The notes under the pieces: model-generated
What the model was told of the DNA's origin: nothing
Database searches by the model: none
Seen by the model: the letters and a program-made list of their open reading frames with translations, nothing else
Assembly: GCF_004403515.1 (NCBI RefSeq)
Contig: NZ_SOHH01000075.1
Coordinates: forward strand, 59,768-123,767
Direction: 5' to 3'
DNA from: Cryobacterium fucosi
GTDB lineage: Bacteria; Actinomycetota; Actinomycetes; Actinomycetales; Microbacteriaceae
Length of the DNA: 64,000 nucleotides
In this document: positions 17,080 through 25,538 of the stretch, in pieces
Layout of the letters: each line of letters begins with the position of its first letter
Numbering within the stretch: position 1 is the stretch's first letter
Made by a program: the position numbers and the translations under genes

Positions 17080-17371
17080 TTACGTATCGGTTGGTAACGT
17101 AACACAGTCGACCACGTTACGCAACCCACCGTAACGGAACCGAATCGGGACGATGAAACGGTCGGCTACACAATTCGGAAAGATCTCGCTGCAGAGCGCT
17201 TTCGGCGCTGCCACCGTGGAATTCTTGGATTCCAGTATCCAGAACTCATTGCCTTCCGGATTGGCGAGCACGACCCATGCCCGTTCGCCCTGCCCGGTAT
17301 CAGCGCGTTTGGCTCCCCGATCGTCGGAGCCGCCGGCTACGAAGTCGCCCCGGTGGGCGCCCTGGAAGGCG
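17080..17371 (-). pseudogene. 3' fragment of a VOC/glyoxalase-like gene
   Basis: Reading on the minus strand from the end of the Fic gene, the frame gives DDRGAKRADTGQGERAWVVL followed by ANPEGNEFWILES. This is the C-terminal hallmark of glyoxalase-like (VOC) domain proteins, normally WVVLADPEGNEFCVL. No start codon or N-terminal half exists: the frame runs straight back into the Fic stop at 17372-17374. It is best read as a truncated neighbour left when the XRE/Fic module arrived. The tail to 17080 is not family-like. Confidence 0.6.
17094..17120. promoter_or_regulatory. Inverted repeat, probable TetR operator
   Basis: GTAACGT (17094-17100) and ACGTTAC (17114-17120) form 7-bp perfect arms 13 bases apart. 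The arms extend outward to GGTTG and CAACC with one base of offset. The site lies 31-57 bases upstream of the TetR start, the expected place for autoregulation. A further GTAACGGAAC half-site follows at 17131. Confidence 0.55.
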
Positions 17372-18265
17372 TCACTCCGGGCGCGAGTCGATGATGAACT
17401 GCATCATCTCGGTGGCGTCGCCTTCGTCGAACATGGGAGCGAGGAGCTGGTTGAACTCCAGCTGGCGTCTGGCCGAGATGGAGATCGCGTCGTAGCCGTT
17501 CTGCAACAGGTGCCCGGCCATCATCAACTTCGAGGTGCGCTTATTGCCGTCGAAGTAGAACTGTCGCCTCGTCGCGGCGCAGAAGTACGCGACCGCTTGC
17601 TCGCGTGGGTCCCCCACGTCCTCCAGGAGGTAGTCAGTCAAGCGGCGGAATTCTCGCTTGAGGTTCGCACTGTTCTCCCCGGGCTCCGAGGCATGAAAGG
17701 TTCCGAGCGCGCCGATGCTGACGTGTCCGCCGCCGCCGGCCGCTCCCTCGCCACGGAAGTGGCCAGACTCTATCGCCTCATGGACGGCGACCTTCCCATG
17801 GATCTCATCGCTCGTCGCCTTGTCGAGGCGGAACCTGCCGCGGCCGACGAACTCGTCGGTGAGATTGAACCCCTCGTTCAGAGCGAGGATCTGGTCCTGG
17901 TCCGCGATGCGATGCCCGGTGACGGTGATGCCTTCGAGGAGGGTCTGCACCTCAGGGAGCGTGTACGGGTTTCCCTCCAGCGCGGCAGCGTCCCAGATGT
18001 ACTCCGGCAGGGAAGCGCGGAACCGGCTCCTCACGCGGTCCACGGTCGATCGCTCGAGAAGCGACCAATCGACGGCGGACCGATCCCAGGTGATGCCCGT
18101 CTCCTCGAGCTGGACCTGCGCGGCTTTGCCTCTCGAATTGGTCGAGGTGGCCGATCCAGTCGGCCTGGCCGGCCATGGTCGCCTCGGCCGCTTTGCGTAC
18201 TGGTCGGCGCCGACGGCCCATGCTCCGTGCTTATCCGAACTGTCGGGCCTGTTGTTCTCAGCCAT
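17372..18265 (-). CDS. Fic-family protein with degenerate catalytic motif
   Basis: A 297-residue Fic-fold protein. The EGN of a possible inhibitory helix is at AAALEGNPYT (about residue 96), and the active-site loop is RRQFYFDGNKRTSKLMM (about 235). The canonical motif is HxFx(D/E)GN(G/K)R; here the histidine position is glutamine (QFYFDGNKR), so classical AMP transfer may be lost or altered. The N-terminal 50 residues are basic and low-complexity. It starts three bases after the stop of an HTH gene, forming a compact two-gene unit that resembles Fic-based toxin-antitoxin modules. Function as a toxin is inference. Confidence 0.85.
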   Translation of the reverse strand: MAENNRPDSSDKHGAWAVGADQYAKRPRRPWPARPTGSATSTNSRGKAAQVQLEETGITWDRSAVDWSLLERSTVDRVRSRFRASLPEYIWDAAALEGNPYTLPEVQTLLEGITVTGHRIADQDQILALNEGFNLTDEFVGRGRFRLDKATSDEIHGKVAVHEAIESGHFRGEGAAGGGGHVSIGALGTFHASEPGENSANLKREFRRLTDYLLEDVGDPREQAVAYFCAATRRQFYFDGNKRTSKLMMAGHLLQNGYDAISISARRQLEFNQLLAPMFDEGDATEMMQFIIDSRPE

Positions 18266-18268
18266 GCT

Positions 18269-19051
18269 TCACCAGCTCCTGGCGATGCGCTCTGCGGCCT
18301 GCCCGAGAGCGCCTCCGATGCCGAAGGCGTCGATCAGACCTTGGATCGGAGCGACGAGCTTGATCTTGCCGTCCTCCCACGAGTCCACCCCCACACCATC
18401 GGTGTGCTCGGCGATGATGAGGTTGGCCTTGTTGGGGCGCACCTCCTCCATGTTGTCGAGGAGGCGCGCGAAGCGGTGAGTATCGGCGCTGTGCACGATG
18501 TACGGGCTGGCGCTCGTGCCGGGCAAAGCACCACCGTAAAGAGCACCGTCGTCATCAGGCTCGCCGATGCGGTCGATAACAGCGGCGCCGGAGAGAAACC
18601 ACTCCTGCTGGGAGAAGTCGCCGGCCGAGGCGAGCTTGAGCTCGGTGACATTGCCGCGCAGAAATACAGTGCCCCGTCGGTGCAGAAGGCTCGAGCTCTG
18701 ACCGGCCTGCCAAACGATGTCCACCGGGTCCCCGCCTGGTACCCACCGGCGCAGACGCTCGACCCACGCATCGACTTCCTTTGACCCTCCGCTCAGGACG
18801 TACGAAGCCTCGAACCGAGGGTCGAGGATGACCCGCGCTGCACGCGCGGCATCCGGGTCCGACAGGGGCGCCAGAGAGAGGACGAGCTCGAAGCCGGCGG
18901 CCAGGGCAAGCTCGCGGAGGCTACCAAGGGTCGGGTCGACGAGGCCATCGCGTATCCGGTACTGAGTGGAACGCGCGAGCCCAGACCGCGCCGCGAGAGC
19001 GGACTTGGACAGCCCGGATCCCTCGATGATCTGGTCGATAATTTCTTCCAT
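18269..19051 (-). CDS. HTH (XRE) protein with C-terminal AbiEi-like region
   Basis: A 260-residue protein with an N-terminal XRE-type helix-turn-helix (residues 5-50: IEGSGLSKSALAARSGLARSTQYRIRDG). The middle and C-terminus are of unknown family, but the last 30 residues (KLVAPIQGLIDAFGIGG then AAERI) resemble the end of AbiEi-type antitoxin/regulator proteins. It precedes the Fic gene by three bases in the same operon and is the probable antitoxin or autorepressor (inference). The AbiEi resemblance is weak and unconfirmed. Confidence 0.7.
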   Translation of the reverse strand: MEEIIDQIIEGSGLSKSALAARSGLARSTQYRIRDGLVDPTLGSLRELALAAGFELVLSLAPLSDPDAARAARVILDPRFEASYVLSGGSKEVDAWVERLRRWVPGGDPVDIVWQAGQSSSLLHRRGTVFLRGNVTELKLASAGDFSQQEWFLSGAAVIDRIGEPDDDGALYGGALPGTSASPYIVHSADTHRFARLLDNMEEVRPNKANLIIAEHTDGVGVDSWEDGKIKLVAPIQGLIDAFGIGGALGQAAERIARSW

Positions 19052-19234
19052 GGATGCAACGATACATCGAACTGTTGCGTGAATGCTCCAGATCAGGAGC
19101 TGTGTCGCATTCGTGCATCAGAGTTGAGACCCCCTGCCTGCCGAGAGGGGGCGCGCATCGGAGTTCTTCCCGAAACTCAGACTCAGACCCAGGCCGGAGT
19201 CTAGAGCGGAGCTGAGCGGTATCCAACAAAGAAG

Positions 19235-19276
19235 AAAGGCCCTGTGACCGAATGAATTCCTGGTCAAAGGGCCTTT
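19235..19276 (-). terminator. Rho-independent terminator of the tRNA pair
   Basis: Arms AAAGGCCCT (19235-19243) and AGGGCCTTT (19268-19276), with an inner TGACC/GGTCA pair. On the minus strand a T-rich run (CTTCTTTG) follows the stem. It lies just 3' of tRNA-Met. The 230-base gap from 19052 to here has no gene I can support. Confidence 0.75.
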
Positions 19277-19281
19277 ATGTG

Positions 19282-19355
19282 TAGCGGGAGCGGGAATTGA
19301 ACCCGCGACACCACGATTATGAGCCGTGTGCTCTAACCAACTGAGCTACCCCGCC
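19282..19355 (-). tRNA. tRNA-Met (CAT), elongator type
   Basis: Cloverleaf on the minus strand beginning GGCGGGGTAGCTCAG, anticodon loop CTCATAA with CAT anticodon, T-arm GCGGGTTCAATTCCCGC, and acceptor end TCCCGCT plus A. The acceptor pairs fully, with G-U pairs at 1-72 and 7-66, so it is not the initiator type. A CAT anticodon could also be tRNA-Ile2 after modification. CCA is not fully encoded. Confidence 0.93.
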
Positions 19356-19388
19356 ACGGCCTGTCGGCTGCAAGAGCTTCCAAGCCTG

Positions 19389-19460
<72 letters not shown>

Positions 19461-19545
19461 AAAGCTTCCAACGGGCAGAAGCTGAGCCTTCGTTTTTCGG
19501 CAACCGGTAAAGATTATCACCAACTTTGCCTGCCCGTTGACCGGT

Positions 19546-21417
19546 TCAGCCGTTGGGCGCCCGAACCCCCGGAAGCGCCCACGCCGTGAATGACGGGCCG
19601 TCCACCGTGAAGCGGATGCCGTCGCCCCCCACCCGCAGTTCGGCGCCCCCGACAAGCCGCGTGGCGGCCTCTGCTCCCGCCACCGCCCAGCCGGGGACCA
19701 CGGCCTCGCCGGCCGCGCGGGCCGCCACCAGCAGCACCGATTCGCCTGCGGTTTCGCGCACGTAGACGAGCACATCGTCGCCCACGTGCAGCCAGCGCAT
19801 CCCGCCCTCGTTCAGCGCGGGGTGCCCCGTGCGCAGGTGGATCAGCGCCGAGTAGAGGTCTATCGTGCTCGCGACCTGCGGCGAGTCCACGCTCGACCAC
19901 GGGATCGGGGTGCGGGAGTGCTCCCCGTCGACCCCGACCAGGCCGAATTCGTCGCCGGCGAAGATCATCGGGATGCCCGGCAGCGTCACCGACATCCCGA
20001 AGGCCACCGGCACCGCGCCGTCGGTCGCGTGGGTTCGGAACCGGGGCGTGTCGTGGGTGTCGAGGGCGTTCATCGTCGACAGGCGGGTGCGCCACGGGAA
20101 GCCGGCGACGAACCGCTGGTGCGTGGCGACGAACTGGCGCCCGTCGTACTGCGGGATCGTGGCGTACGGCAGGCCGAAGAACGACGACGACGGGCTGTCC
20201 GGCCGCGACAGCCAACTCCACAGCGGCCGGGTGAAGTTCGCGTAGGTCATGGCGCCGTGCCAGCCGTCGCCCTGGAAGTCGGCTGACGCGTCGTTGGTCG
20301 ATTCCCCCAGCAGGAGCGTGTCGGGGTTGACCTCGATCATGGTGCGGCGGATGGTCTGCCGCACCTCCGCGTTCAGGTCCTCCCCGGCGAGGCGGCCGGT
20401 CATGTTGGCCACGTCGATCCGCCAGCCGTCGAGGTGGTACGGCGCCTGCAGCCACTTCGCGACCACCGAGCCCTCCCCCTCGATGAAGCGGGTGCGGAGC
20501 TCGGCGGATGCCCAGTTGAACTTGGGCAGGGTCGGCACCCCGAACCACGAGGTGTAGCTGCCGTGCTGGGCGTCGAGCCAGTAGTAGAAGGAGCTCTCCG
20601 CGGCATCCGGAGTGAAATGCGCGGCCCTGAACCACTCGTGCCGGTCGCCGGAGTGGTTGGCGGTGAGGTCGCCGATCACCTTGAAACCCCGGTCGTGGGC
20701 GGCCACGACGAGGCGCACGAGTGCGGCGTCGCCGCCGAGCGCCTCGTCGACCTCGCCGAAGCTGGAGGCGTCGTAACGGTGATTCGACCCGGCCGGGAAG
20801 ACCGGAGTGAGGTAGATCAGGGTGACGCCGAGCCTCTGCAGGTGGTCGAGGTGCAGGATGATGCCGTCGAGGTCGCCGCCGTAGAACTGGTGGGAGCGGC
20901 CCGGGCCGACCTGGTCGACCGGGTCGTCCCAGTCCGCGGGGATGCCCCACTCGGGTGTTTCCCTGGCGTCGGCGTCCGGGGAGCGCCCGAACCGGTCGGG
21001 GAAGATCTGGTAGATCACGCTGGAGGCGGCCCAGTCGGGCGCCGCCGGGTGGGCGAGCAGTTTGAAGTCCTCGGTGTCGAGGGTTTCGATGCCGGACAGG
21101 CCCGTGGCGTTCAGCCACCAGTGGGTCCCGTCGGCCAGGTCGATCAGGAACCGGTAGCCGTGCACCGGGTTCAGGACCACGATCGCCGCTTCCCACCAGT
21201 GCCAGCCGTCCGCCGTGCCGAGAAGCCTGGCGGCGTCGAATCGCGGCTCCTTGTCGGGGTTGGAGCGGGCATACACGGTCGCGACGGTTCCGAACGACTC
21301 GGGGATGCGCACCCGCACCGTGACGCTCTCGCCCAGTTCGGGATTCGGCGTGGAGACGTGGAGCGGCGAGCCGTCGTGGTGGGGCGTCAGGACGGAACGG
21401 TCCAGCGGGTCGGGCAC
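19546..21417 (-). CDS. GH13 alpha-amylase-family glycosidase (cyclomaltodextrinase/maltogenic type)
   Basis: A 623-residue cytoplasmic GH13 enzyme. Residues 1-135 form an N-terminal beta-sandwich region (CBM34/Ig-like), followed by the barrel from SSVIYQIFPDRF. Conserved regions: I FKVIGDLTANHSG, II GWRIDVANMTGR (nucleophile Asp), III LLLGEST (acid Glu) and IV NALDTHDTPR (third Asp). There is no signal peptide, and the start is GTG 21417. It probably hydrolyses imported maltodextrins to maltose and glucose. It is the last gene of the malEFG operon, seven bases after malG. Confidence 0.9.
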   Translation of the reverse strand: MPDPLDRSVLTPHHDGSPLHVSTPNPELGESVTVRVRIPESFGTVATVYARSNPDKEPRFDAARLLGTADGWHWWEAAIVVLNPVHGYRFLIDLADGTHWWLNATGLSGIETLDTEDFKLLAHPAAPDWAASSVIYQIFPDRFGRSPDADARETPEWGIPADWDDPVDQVGPGRSHQFYGGDLDGIILHLDHLQRLGVTLIYLTPVFPAGSNHRYDASSFGEVDEALGGDAALVRLVVAAHDRGFKVIGDLTANHSGDRHEWFRAAHFTPDAAESSFYYWLDAQHGSYTSWFGVPTLPKFNWASAELRTRFIEGEGSVVAKWLQAPYHLDGWRIDVANMTGRLAGEDLNAEVRQTIRRTMIEVNPDTLLLGESTNDASADFQGDGWHGAMTYANFTRPLWSWLSRPDSPSSSFFGLPYATIPQYDGRQFVATHQRFVAGFPWRTRLSTMNALDTHDTPRFRTHATDGAVPVAFGMSVTLPGIPMIFAGDEFGLVGVDGEHSRTPIPWSSVDSPQVASTIDLYSALIHLRTGHPALNEGGMRWLHVGDDVLVYVRETAGESVLLVAARAAGEAVVPGWAVAGAEAATRLVGGAELRVGGDGIRFTVDGPSFTAWALPGVRAPNG

Positions 21418-21424
21418 GGGACCG

Positions 21425-22333
21425 CTACTTCACGGAGCCGGCGGTCAGCCCGCCGACGATGTACTTCTGCAGCCACAGGAACAGGGCCATCACCGGCAGC
21501 GCAGCGAGCACGGCTCCGGCCGCGAAGACGGAGTAGTTGCTGGAGAACTCCTGCGACACGAACTGGTACAGCCCAACGGCGAGGGTCTGCTTCTCGGGCG
21601 TGATCAGCACGATGCTGGCGATCACGAACTCGTTGGTGGTGCCCACGAACGAGAGCAGTCCCACCACGGCGAGGATCGGCGCGACCAGGCGCAGGATGAT
21701 CGTGAAGAAGATCCGGGCGTGGCCGGCGCCGTCGATCTTGGCGGCCTCGTCGATCGAGGCCGGGACCGTGTTGAAGAAGCCGTACATCAGGTAGGTGTTC
21801 ACGCCGAGGGCGCCGCCGAGGTAGACCATGATCAGGCCCACCTGCGAGTCGAGCCCGATCGCCGGGAAGATGTCGGAGATGCCGTTGAGCAACAGGAAGA
21901 TGGCCACCACGGCGAGCAGCTGCGGGAACATCTGCACCAGTACGAGCATCAACAGTCCGGGGCGGCGGCCGACGAAGCGCATCCGGGAGAACGAGTAGGC
22001 CGCGAGAGCGCCGAGGAACACGGTGCAGAGCGAGGTGATGCCGCCGATCAGGAGCGTGTTGCCGTACCACGCCGCGTAGGGCTGCTGGGGCAGGTTGAAC
22101 AGGGTCTGGTAGCTGCCCAGGTCGACCTGGCTGAAGAGGCCATTCGCCGTGATCAGGGTGCCGCCGGGATGCAACGACGCGGAGAGCACGTACAGCAGCG
22201 GGAAGGCGGAGAAGACGACCATGATCGCGCCGACGAGGTGGCGCCAGCCGGTGCGAGAGAACCACCGGCCGAAGTGGAACGGTCGTTTCGTCGGGATGTA
22301 CAGGTCGCTGGTTTCGGGGGCTGCGATCCGCAT
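21425..22333 (-). CDS. Maltodextrin ABC transporter permease, MalG-like
   Basis: A 302-residue inner-membrane permease with six helices. The EAA loop (AASIDEAAKIDGAGHARIFFTIILRL) is near residue 205 and contacts the ATPase. It ends with GGLTAGSVK, the typical MalG C-terminus inserted into the channel. It is separated from the MalF-like gene by one base. No ATPase gene is in the cluster; actinobacterial sugar permeases commonly share a single MsiK-type ATPase encoded elsewhere (established for the group, not seen here). Confidence 0.93.
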   Translation of the reverse strand: MRIAAPETSDLYIPTKRPFHFGRWFSRTGWRHLVGAIMVVFSAFPLLYVLSASLHPGGTLITANGLFSQVDLGSYQTLFNLPQQPYAAWYGNTLLIGGITSLCTVFLGALAAYSFSRMRFVGRRPGLLMLVLVQMFPQLLAVVAIFLLLNGISDIFPAIGLDSQVGLIMVYLGGALGVNTYLMYGFFNTVPASIDEAAKIDGAGHARIFFTIILRLVAPILAVVGLLSFVGTTNEFVIASIVLITPEKQTLAVGLYQFVSQEFSSNYSVFAAGAVLAALPVMALFLWLQKYIVGGLTAGSVK

Positions 22334-22334
22334 G

Positions 22335-23957
22335 TCAGTTCAACTCCTCTAGCGCCTTGGTCTGTTTGAAGCTGATGACGGACACGAGCGCGACCAGCAG
22401 GAAGATGATGATCGAGAACGCACTGGCGAGCCCGTAGTCGCGGTTGGCGCCGACGAAGGCGACCTTGTAGACCAGTGAGATCAGGATGTCGGTGGCTCCG
22501 ACGTTCACCCCGGCCGTGACGTCGCGGGGTCCGCCGTTGGTGAGCATGTAGATCAGGTTGAAGTTGTTGAAGTTGAATGCGAACGAGGAGATCAGCAGCG
22601 GGGCCACCGAGACCAGCAGCAGGGGCAGCTTGATCAGCCGGAACACCTGGAACGGCCGCGCGCCGTCGACCGTGGCGGCCTCCTGGATCTCATCCGGGAT
22701 CGATTGGAGCGCCCCGGTGCAAACCAGGAACATGTACGGGAAGCCGAGCCAGAGGTTCACGAAGATGATGCTGAACTTGGCCAGCCATTCGTTCGTCAGC
22801 CACGGGATGTCGGCGCCGCCGAAGAGCACCTGGTTGACGAAGCCGAACTGCGGGTTCAGCATCCCGGCCCAGACGAGCGCGGAGAGGAAGGCGGGGAACG
22901 CGTACGGCAGGATCAGGACCACCCGGTAGACGTTCCGGCCGCGCATCCGCAGGTCGTTGAACACGATCGCGAGGAACAGGCCGAGGCCGAAGGTGGTCAG
23001 CACGGAGAGGAAGGCGAAGGCGAAGGTCCACAGGGTCACGCTGATCAGCGGCCCGCGGATCGATTCGGAGCCGAACGCCTTGGCGAAGTTGGCCAGGCCG
23101 ACCTCGACCTTCCAGCCGGGCAGCAGCTCGGTGCCGTCGGCGGCGACGAACGACCCGGTCTTGCCATTGTCGGTATAGGCCGTGTCCGTCCTGGTGTCGG
23201 TCATCGTGCCTGCGGCCTCGTCGTAGACGAGGTCGGACAGGTAGAGATAGGCCTTCGACCCGTCCGGGGTGCGGAGCGTTCCGTCGTTCGGGTCGTCTGA
23301 GAGCGGCACGGACAGCGCCGCGATCCTCTCCTGGTTGGCGACGATGTCGTTGAACTTGAGGCTCGTGTAGCCGGGGAGCGCGACAGCCTTGCCGGTGTCG
23401 TCGACGGTGGCGTCGGTGACCGGGCGGAGCGGGGCATCCGTTCCGCCGAGGCTGACGGTGCCGTCGGGTTCGGTGACCAGGAAGCTGTAGCTGCCGAGCT
23501 GCTCGAGGACCGTGAGCTGGTAGGTGGCCGAGTCGGGCACGCGTTGCTGGGAGGAGACGATCAGGGCGGTGATCGCGTCCTGTTTGGTGCTGTTGTGGCC
23601 GGTGCCGTAGTTGGTGAAGGCGATGTAACCGGAGTAGCCGACCACGAAGATCTGGAAGATGAGCAGGAAGATCAGCCCGGGGGTCAGGTACTTGGCCGGC
23701 AGCTTCTGCTTGCTGAAGTAGATCCAGTTGACGATGAGGGTGACCAGGAGCACGGCGCCGAAGACGGCCCAGTCCGAGCGGAGGAGGAGCACGAAGAGCG
23801 CGTACACGCTGATCGCGTCGACGATGGCGAGCAGGAAGATCTTGACCAGGAGCGTCCTCACCCCGGCCGAGGCCGCCTCCGCGATGCGGGCGGCCTGCCG
23901 TGAGCGCTTCGACTCTCTGACCTGCGCCTCGTCGCGCTCGGTGCCTGGGTTGGTCAT
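22335..23957 (-). CDS. Maltodextrin ABC transporter permease, MalF-like
   Basis: A permease of about 540 residues. ATG 23957 (MTNPGTERDE) was taken as start rather than the longer frame. There are three N-terminal helices, then a large extracytoplasmic domain of about 170 residues (roughly 120-300) analogous to the MalF P2 loop. The core permease helices follow, with the EAA loop DEIQEAATVDGARPFQVFRL near residue 430. It is partner of the adjacent MalG-like subunit. The substrate is inferred from the GH13 neighbours and the binding protein. Confidence 0.92.
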   Translation of the reverse strand: MTNPGTERDEAQVRESKRSRQAARIAEAASAGVRTLLVKIFLLAIVDAISVYALFVLLLRSDWAVFGAVLLVTLIVNWIYFSKQKLPAKYLTPGLIFLLIFQIFVVGYSGYIAFTNYGTGHNSTKQDAITALIVSSQQRVPDSATYQLTVLEQLGSYSFLVTEPDGTVSLGGTDAPLRPVTDATVDDTGKAVALPGYTSLKFNDIVANQERIAALSVPLSDDPNDGTLRTPDGSKAYLYLSDLVYDEAAGTMTDTRTDTAYTDNGKTGSFVAADGTELLPGWKVEVGLANFAKAFGSESIRGPLISVTLWTFAFAFLSVLTTFGLGLFLAIVFNDLRMRGRNVYRVVLILPYAFPAFLSALVWAGMLNPQFGFVNQVLFGGADIPWLTNEWLAKFSIIFVNLWLGFPYMFLVCTGALQSIPDEIQEAATVDGARPFQVFRLIKLPLLLVSVAPLLISSFAFNFNNFNLIYMLTNGGPRDVTAGVNVGATDILISLVYKVAFVGANRDYGLASAFSIIIFLLVALVSVISFKQTKALEELN

Positions 23958-24129
23958 CTTCGTCCGCTCTCTGCCGCTCTGCAATGTGGATCTGATCGTG
24001 GATCTGTTCGCCTGCCGGGTGGTGCCGCCAGGGGAAAATCGGGGCCGGGCCGCGGCGCGGCGGGGTCCGCGCCGGGCCGCCCCGGCCTCGAACCAGAGGC
24101 CGGGGCAGCCGGGGCGACCGGTGGAGCGA

Positions 24130-25362
24130 CTACTTGATGGCGGTCTGGATGTCGGCCGTCATCTTCTGCCACAGCGCGGCAGGGTCACCCTGGCCGCTGA
24201 TGATCGCGGCCTCGGTGACGCCCCAGAACTGCCAGACCTTGCCCATCTGGGGAATGCTGGGCATCGGAACGGCCTTGGCCGCGACCGCGCCGAAACCGGC
24301 GGTGATCGGGTCGGCGCTGGCGGCCTCGAAGGCTGAGGTCAGGGCCGGTGCACGGCCGCCGACCTTGTACAGCTCGGTCTGGACCTTTTCGCTGCCGATG
24401 TAGTTCACCAGGAACTCGTTCGCCGCGATGGCGTTCTTCGACTTGGCGGAGACGACGAAGCCCTGCACGCCGACGAACGGCTGCGCGGTCTGGCCTCCGG
24501 CCGACGGGATCGGGTCGACGGCCACGTCGATGCCGGCCTTCTGGGCGTCCGGCACGTTCCACGGGCCCGTGATGAGGAACGGCGAGGCGCCGGCGTTGAA
24601 CTTCTCCTTGGCGATGTCGCCGGTGACGTTCACGCTCAGGTGTCCGGCGGCGCCTTCCTTGGCGAGCCACGCCGCGTAGGCCTCTCCGCCGGTGTTGCCG
24701 ATGGACAGGTCGCCGGCGTTGTAGCTGCCGTCGGAGTTGGTGCCGAAGACGGGGGCGCCGAAGGAGGTCTGGAACGGGTACAGGTGGTACGGGTCAGACT
24801 CGGGGCCGACCTGCACGAGGAACGGGAACTCGGTTCCGGCTGCTGTGCCGGCCGCGATCATGTCGTCGTAGCTGGCCGGCGCGGTGGGCGCGAGGGCCGT
24901 GTTGCGCAGGAGGGCGACGTTCTCGATCGAGTACGGCACGCCGTAGGTCTTGCCCTCGACGCTCATGGCGGTGACCGCGACCTTCTGGAAGTCCTTGGCC
25001 GTGTCGCCGAGCTCAACCGGCTGCACGACGCCGTTGCCGACGAAGTTGCCGAGCCAGTCGTGGGCGGCGATGGTCACGTCGGGGCCCTTGCCGGTGGGAA
25101 CCTGGGCGATGAACTGCTCCTGGATCTTCCCGAAGTCCTTCTGGACGAGCTTGACCGTGACGCCGGATTCCTTGGTGAAGGCCGCTGCCGCGTCCTTCAG
25201 CACTGCCGCGCGGTCGGCATCGACCCAGACCGTGAGTGTGCTGGAGGCCGCATCTGAGCCTCCGCTCTTCGAGGAGCCCGCGCCGGAGCATCCGGCCAGG
25301 GCGAGGGACGCGGCGACAGCGACTGCGCCGGCAGCCAGCAGGCCTTTCTTATTCACCATCAT
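24130..25362 (-). CDS. Maltose/maltodextrin-binding lipoprotein, MalE-like
   Basis: A family 1 extracellular solute-binding protein of about 410 residues. It begins MMVNKKGLLAAGAV with a lipobox LALAGC, so it is a lipoprotein anchored outside the membrane. The mature part reads LTVWVDADRAAVLKDAAAAF and DVTIAAHDWLGNFV, as in maltose-binding proteins. The start was set at the first ATG of a pair, with AAAGG nine bases upstream; the longer frame overlaps the operator. It is the first gene of the minus-strand operon. The 173-base gap to malF (23958-24129) shows no gene. Confidence 0.93.
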   Translation of the reverse strand: MMVNKKGLLAAGAVAVAASLALAGCSGAGSSKSGGSDAASSTLTVWVDADRAAVLKDAAAAFTKESGVTVKLVQKDFGKIQEQFIAQVPTGKGPDVTIAAHDWLGNFVGNGVVQPVELGDTAKDFQKVAVTAMSVEGKTYGVPYSIENVALLRNTALAPTAPASYDDMIAAGTAAGTEFPFLVQVGPESDPYHLYPFQTSFGAPVFGTNSDGSYNAGDLSIGNTGGEAYAAWLAKEGAAGHLSVNVTGDIAKEKFNAGASPFLITGPWNVPDAQKAGIDVAVDPIPSAGGQTAQPFVGVQGFVVSAKSKNAIAANEFLVNYIGSEKVQTELYKVGGRAPALTSAFEAASADPITAGFGAVAAKAVPMPSIPQMGKVWQFWGVTEAAIISGQGDPAALWQKMTADIQTAIK

Positions 25363-25396
25363 TGGTGTGTGCCTTTCGTAAGGACATTGACAAATG

Positions 25397-25410
25397 TGCA
25401 AGCGTTTACA
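25397..25410. promoter_or_regulatory. LacI-family operator (malE side)
   Basis: TGCAAGCGTTTACA is a LacI-type operator with the AAGCGTTT core, 35 bases upstream of the malE-like start. It matches the stronger site at 25492 in 12 of 14 bases (TGCAAGCGCTTCCA there). Its position would block malEFG transcription. Confidence 0.7.
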
Positions 25411-25491
25411 TGTATAGCTTCTCGCAGATCGATTGACAACTCAAGAGCTTGGGGTCACGAAATATTTGTTCGGTTCGTTTTGGGAGAATGC

Positions 25492-25509
25492 CATGCAAGC
25501 GCTTCCATG
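25492..25509. promoter_or_regulatory. LacI-family operator (alpha-glucosidase side)
   Basis: CATGCAAGCGCTTCCATG is an 18-base near-perfect palindrome with one mismatched pair, and a classic LacI/GalR centre (CG). It sits 30 bases upstream of the alpha-glucosidase ATG. With the site at 25397 it frames the shared divergent promoter region, so both units are probably repressed together without maltodextrin. Confidence 0.75.
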
Positions 25510-25538
25510 CTGTGGGGAATGCCGTAAGGTTTTCTTTC

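Noticed and set aside
17153..18784. 543-codon plus-strand open frame opposite the Fic and XRE genes
   Set aside because: The minus strand has recognisable HTH and Fic motifs in two tightly spaced genes; the plus-strand product has no motif.
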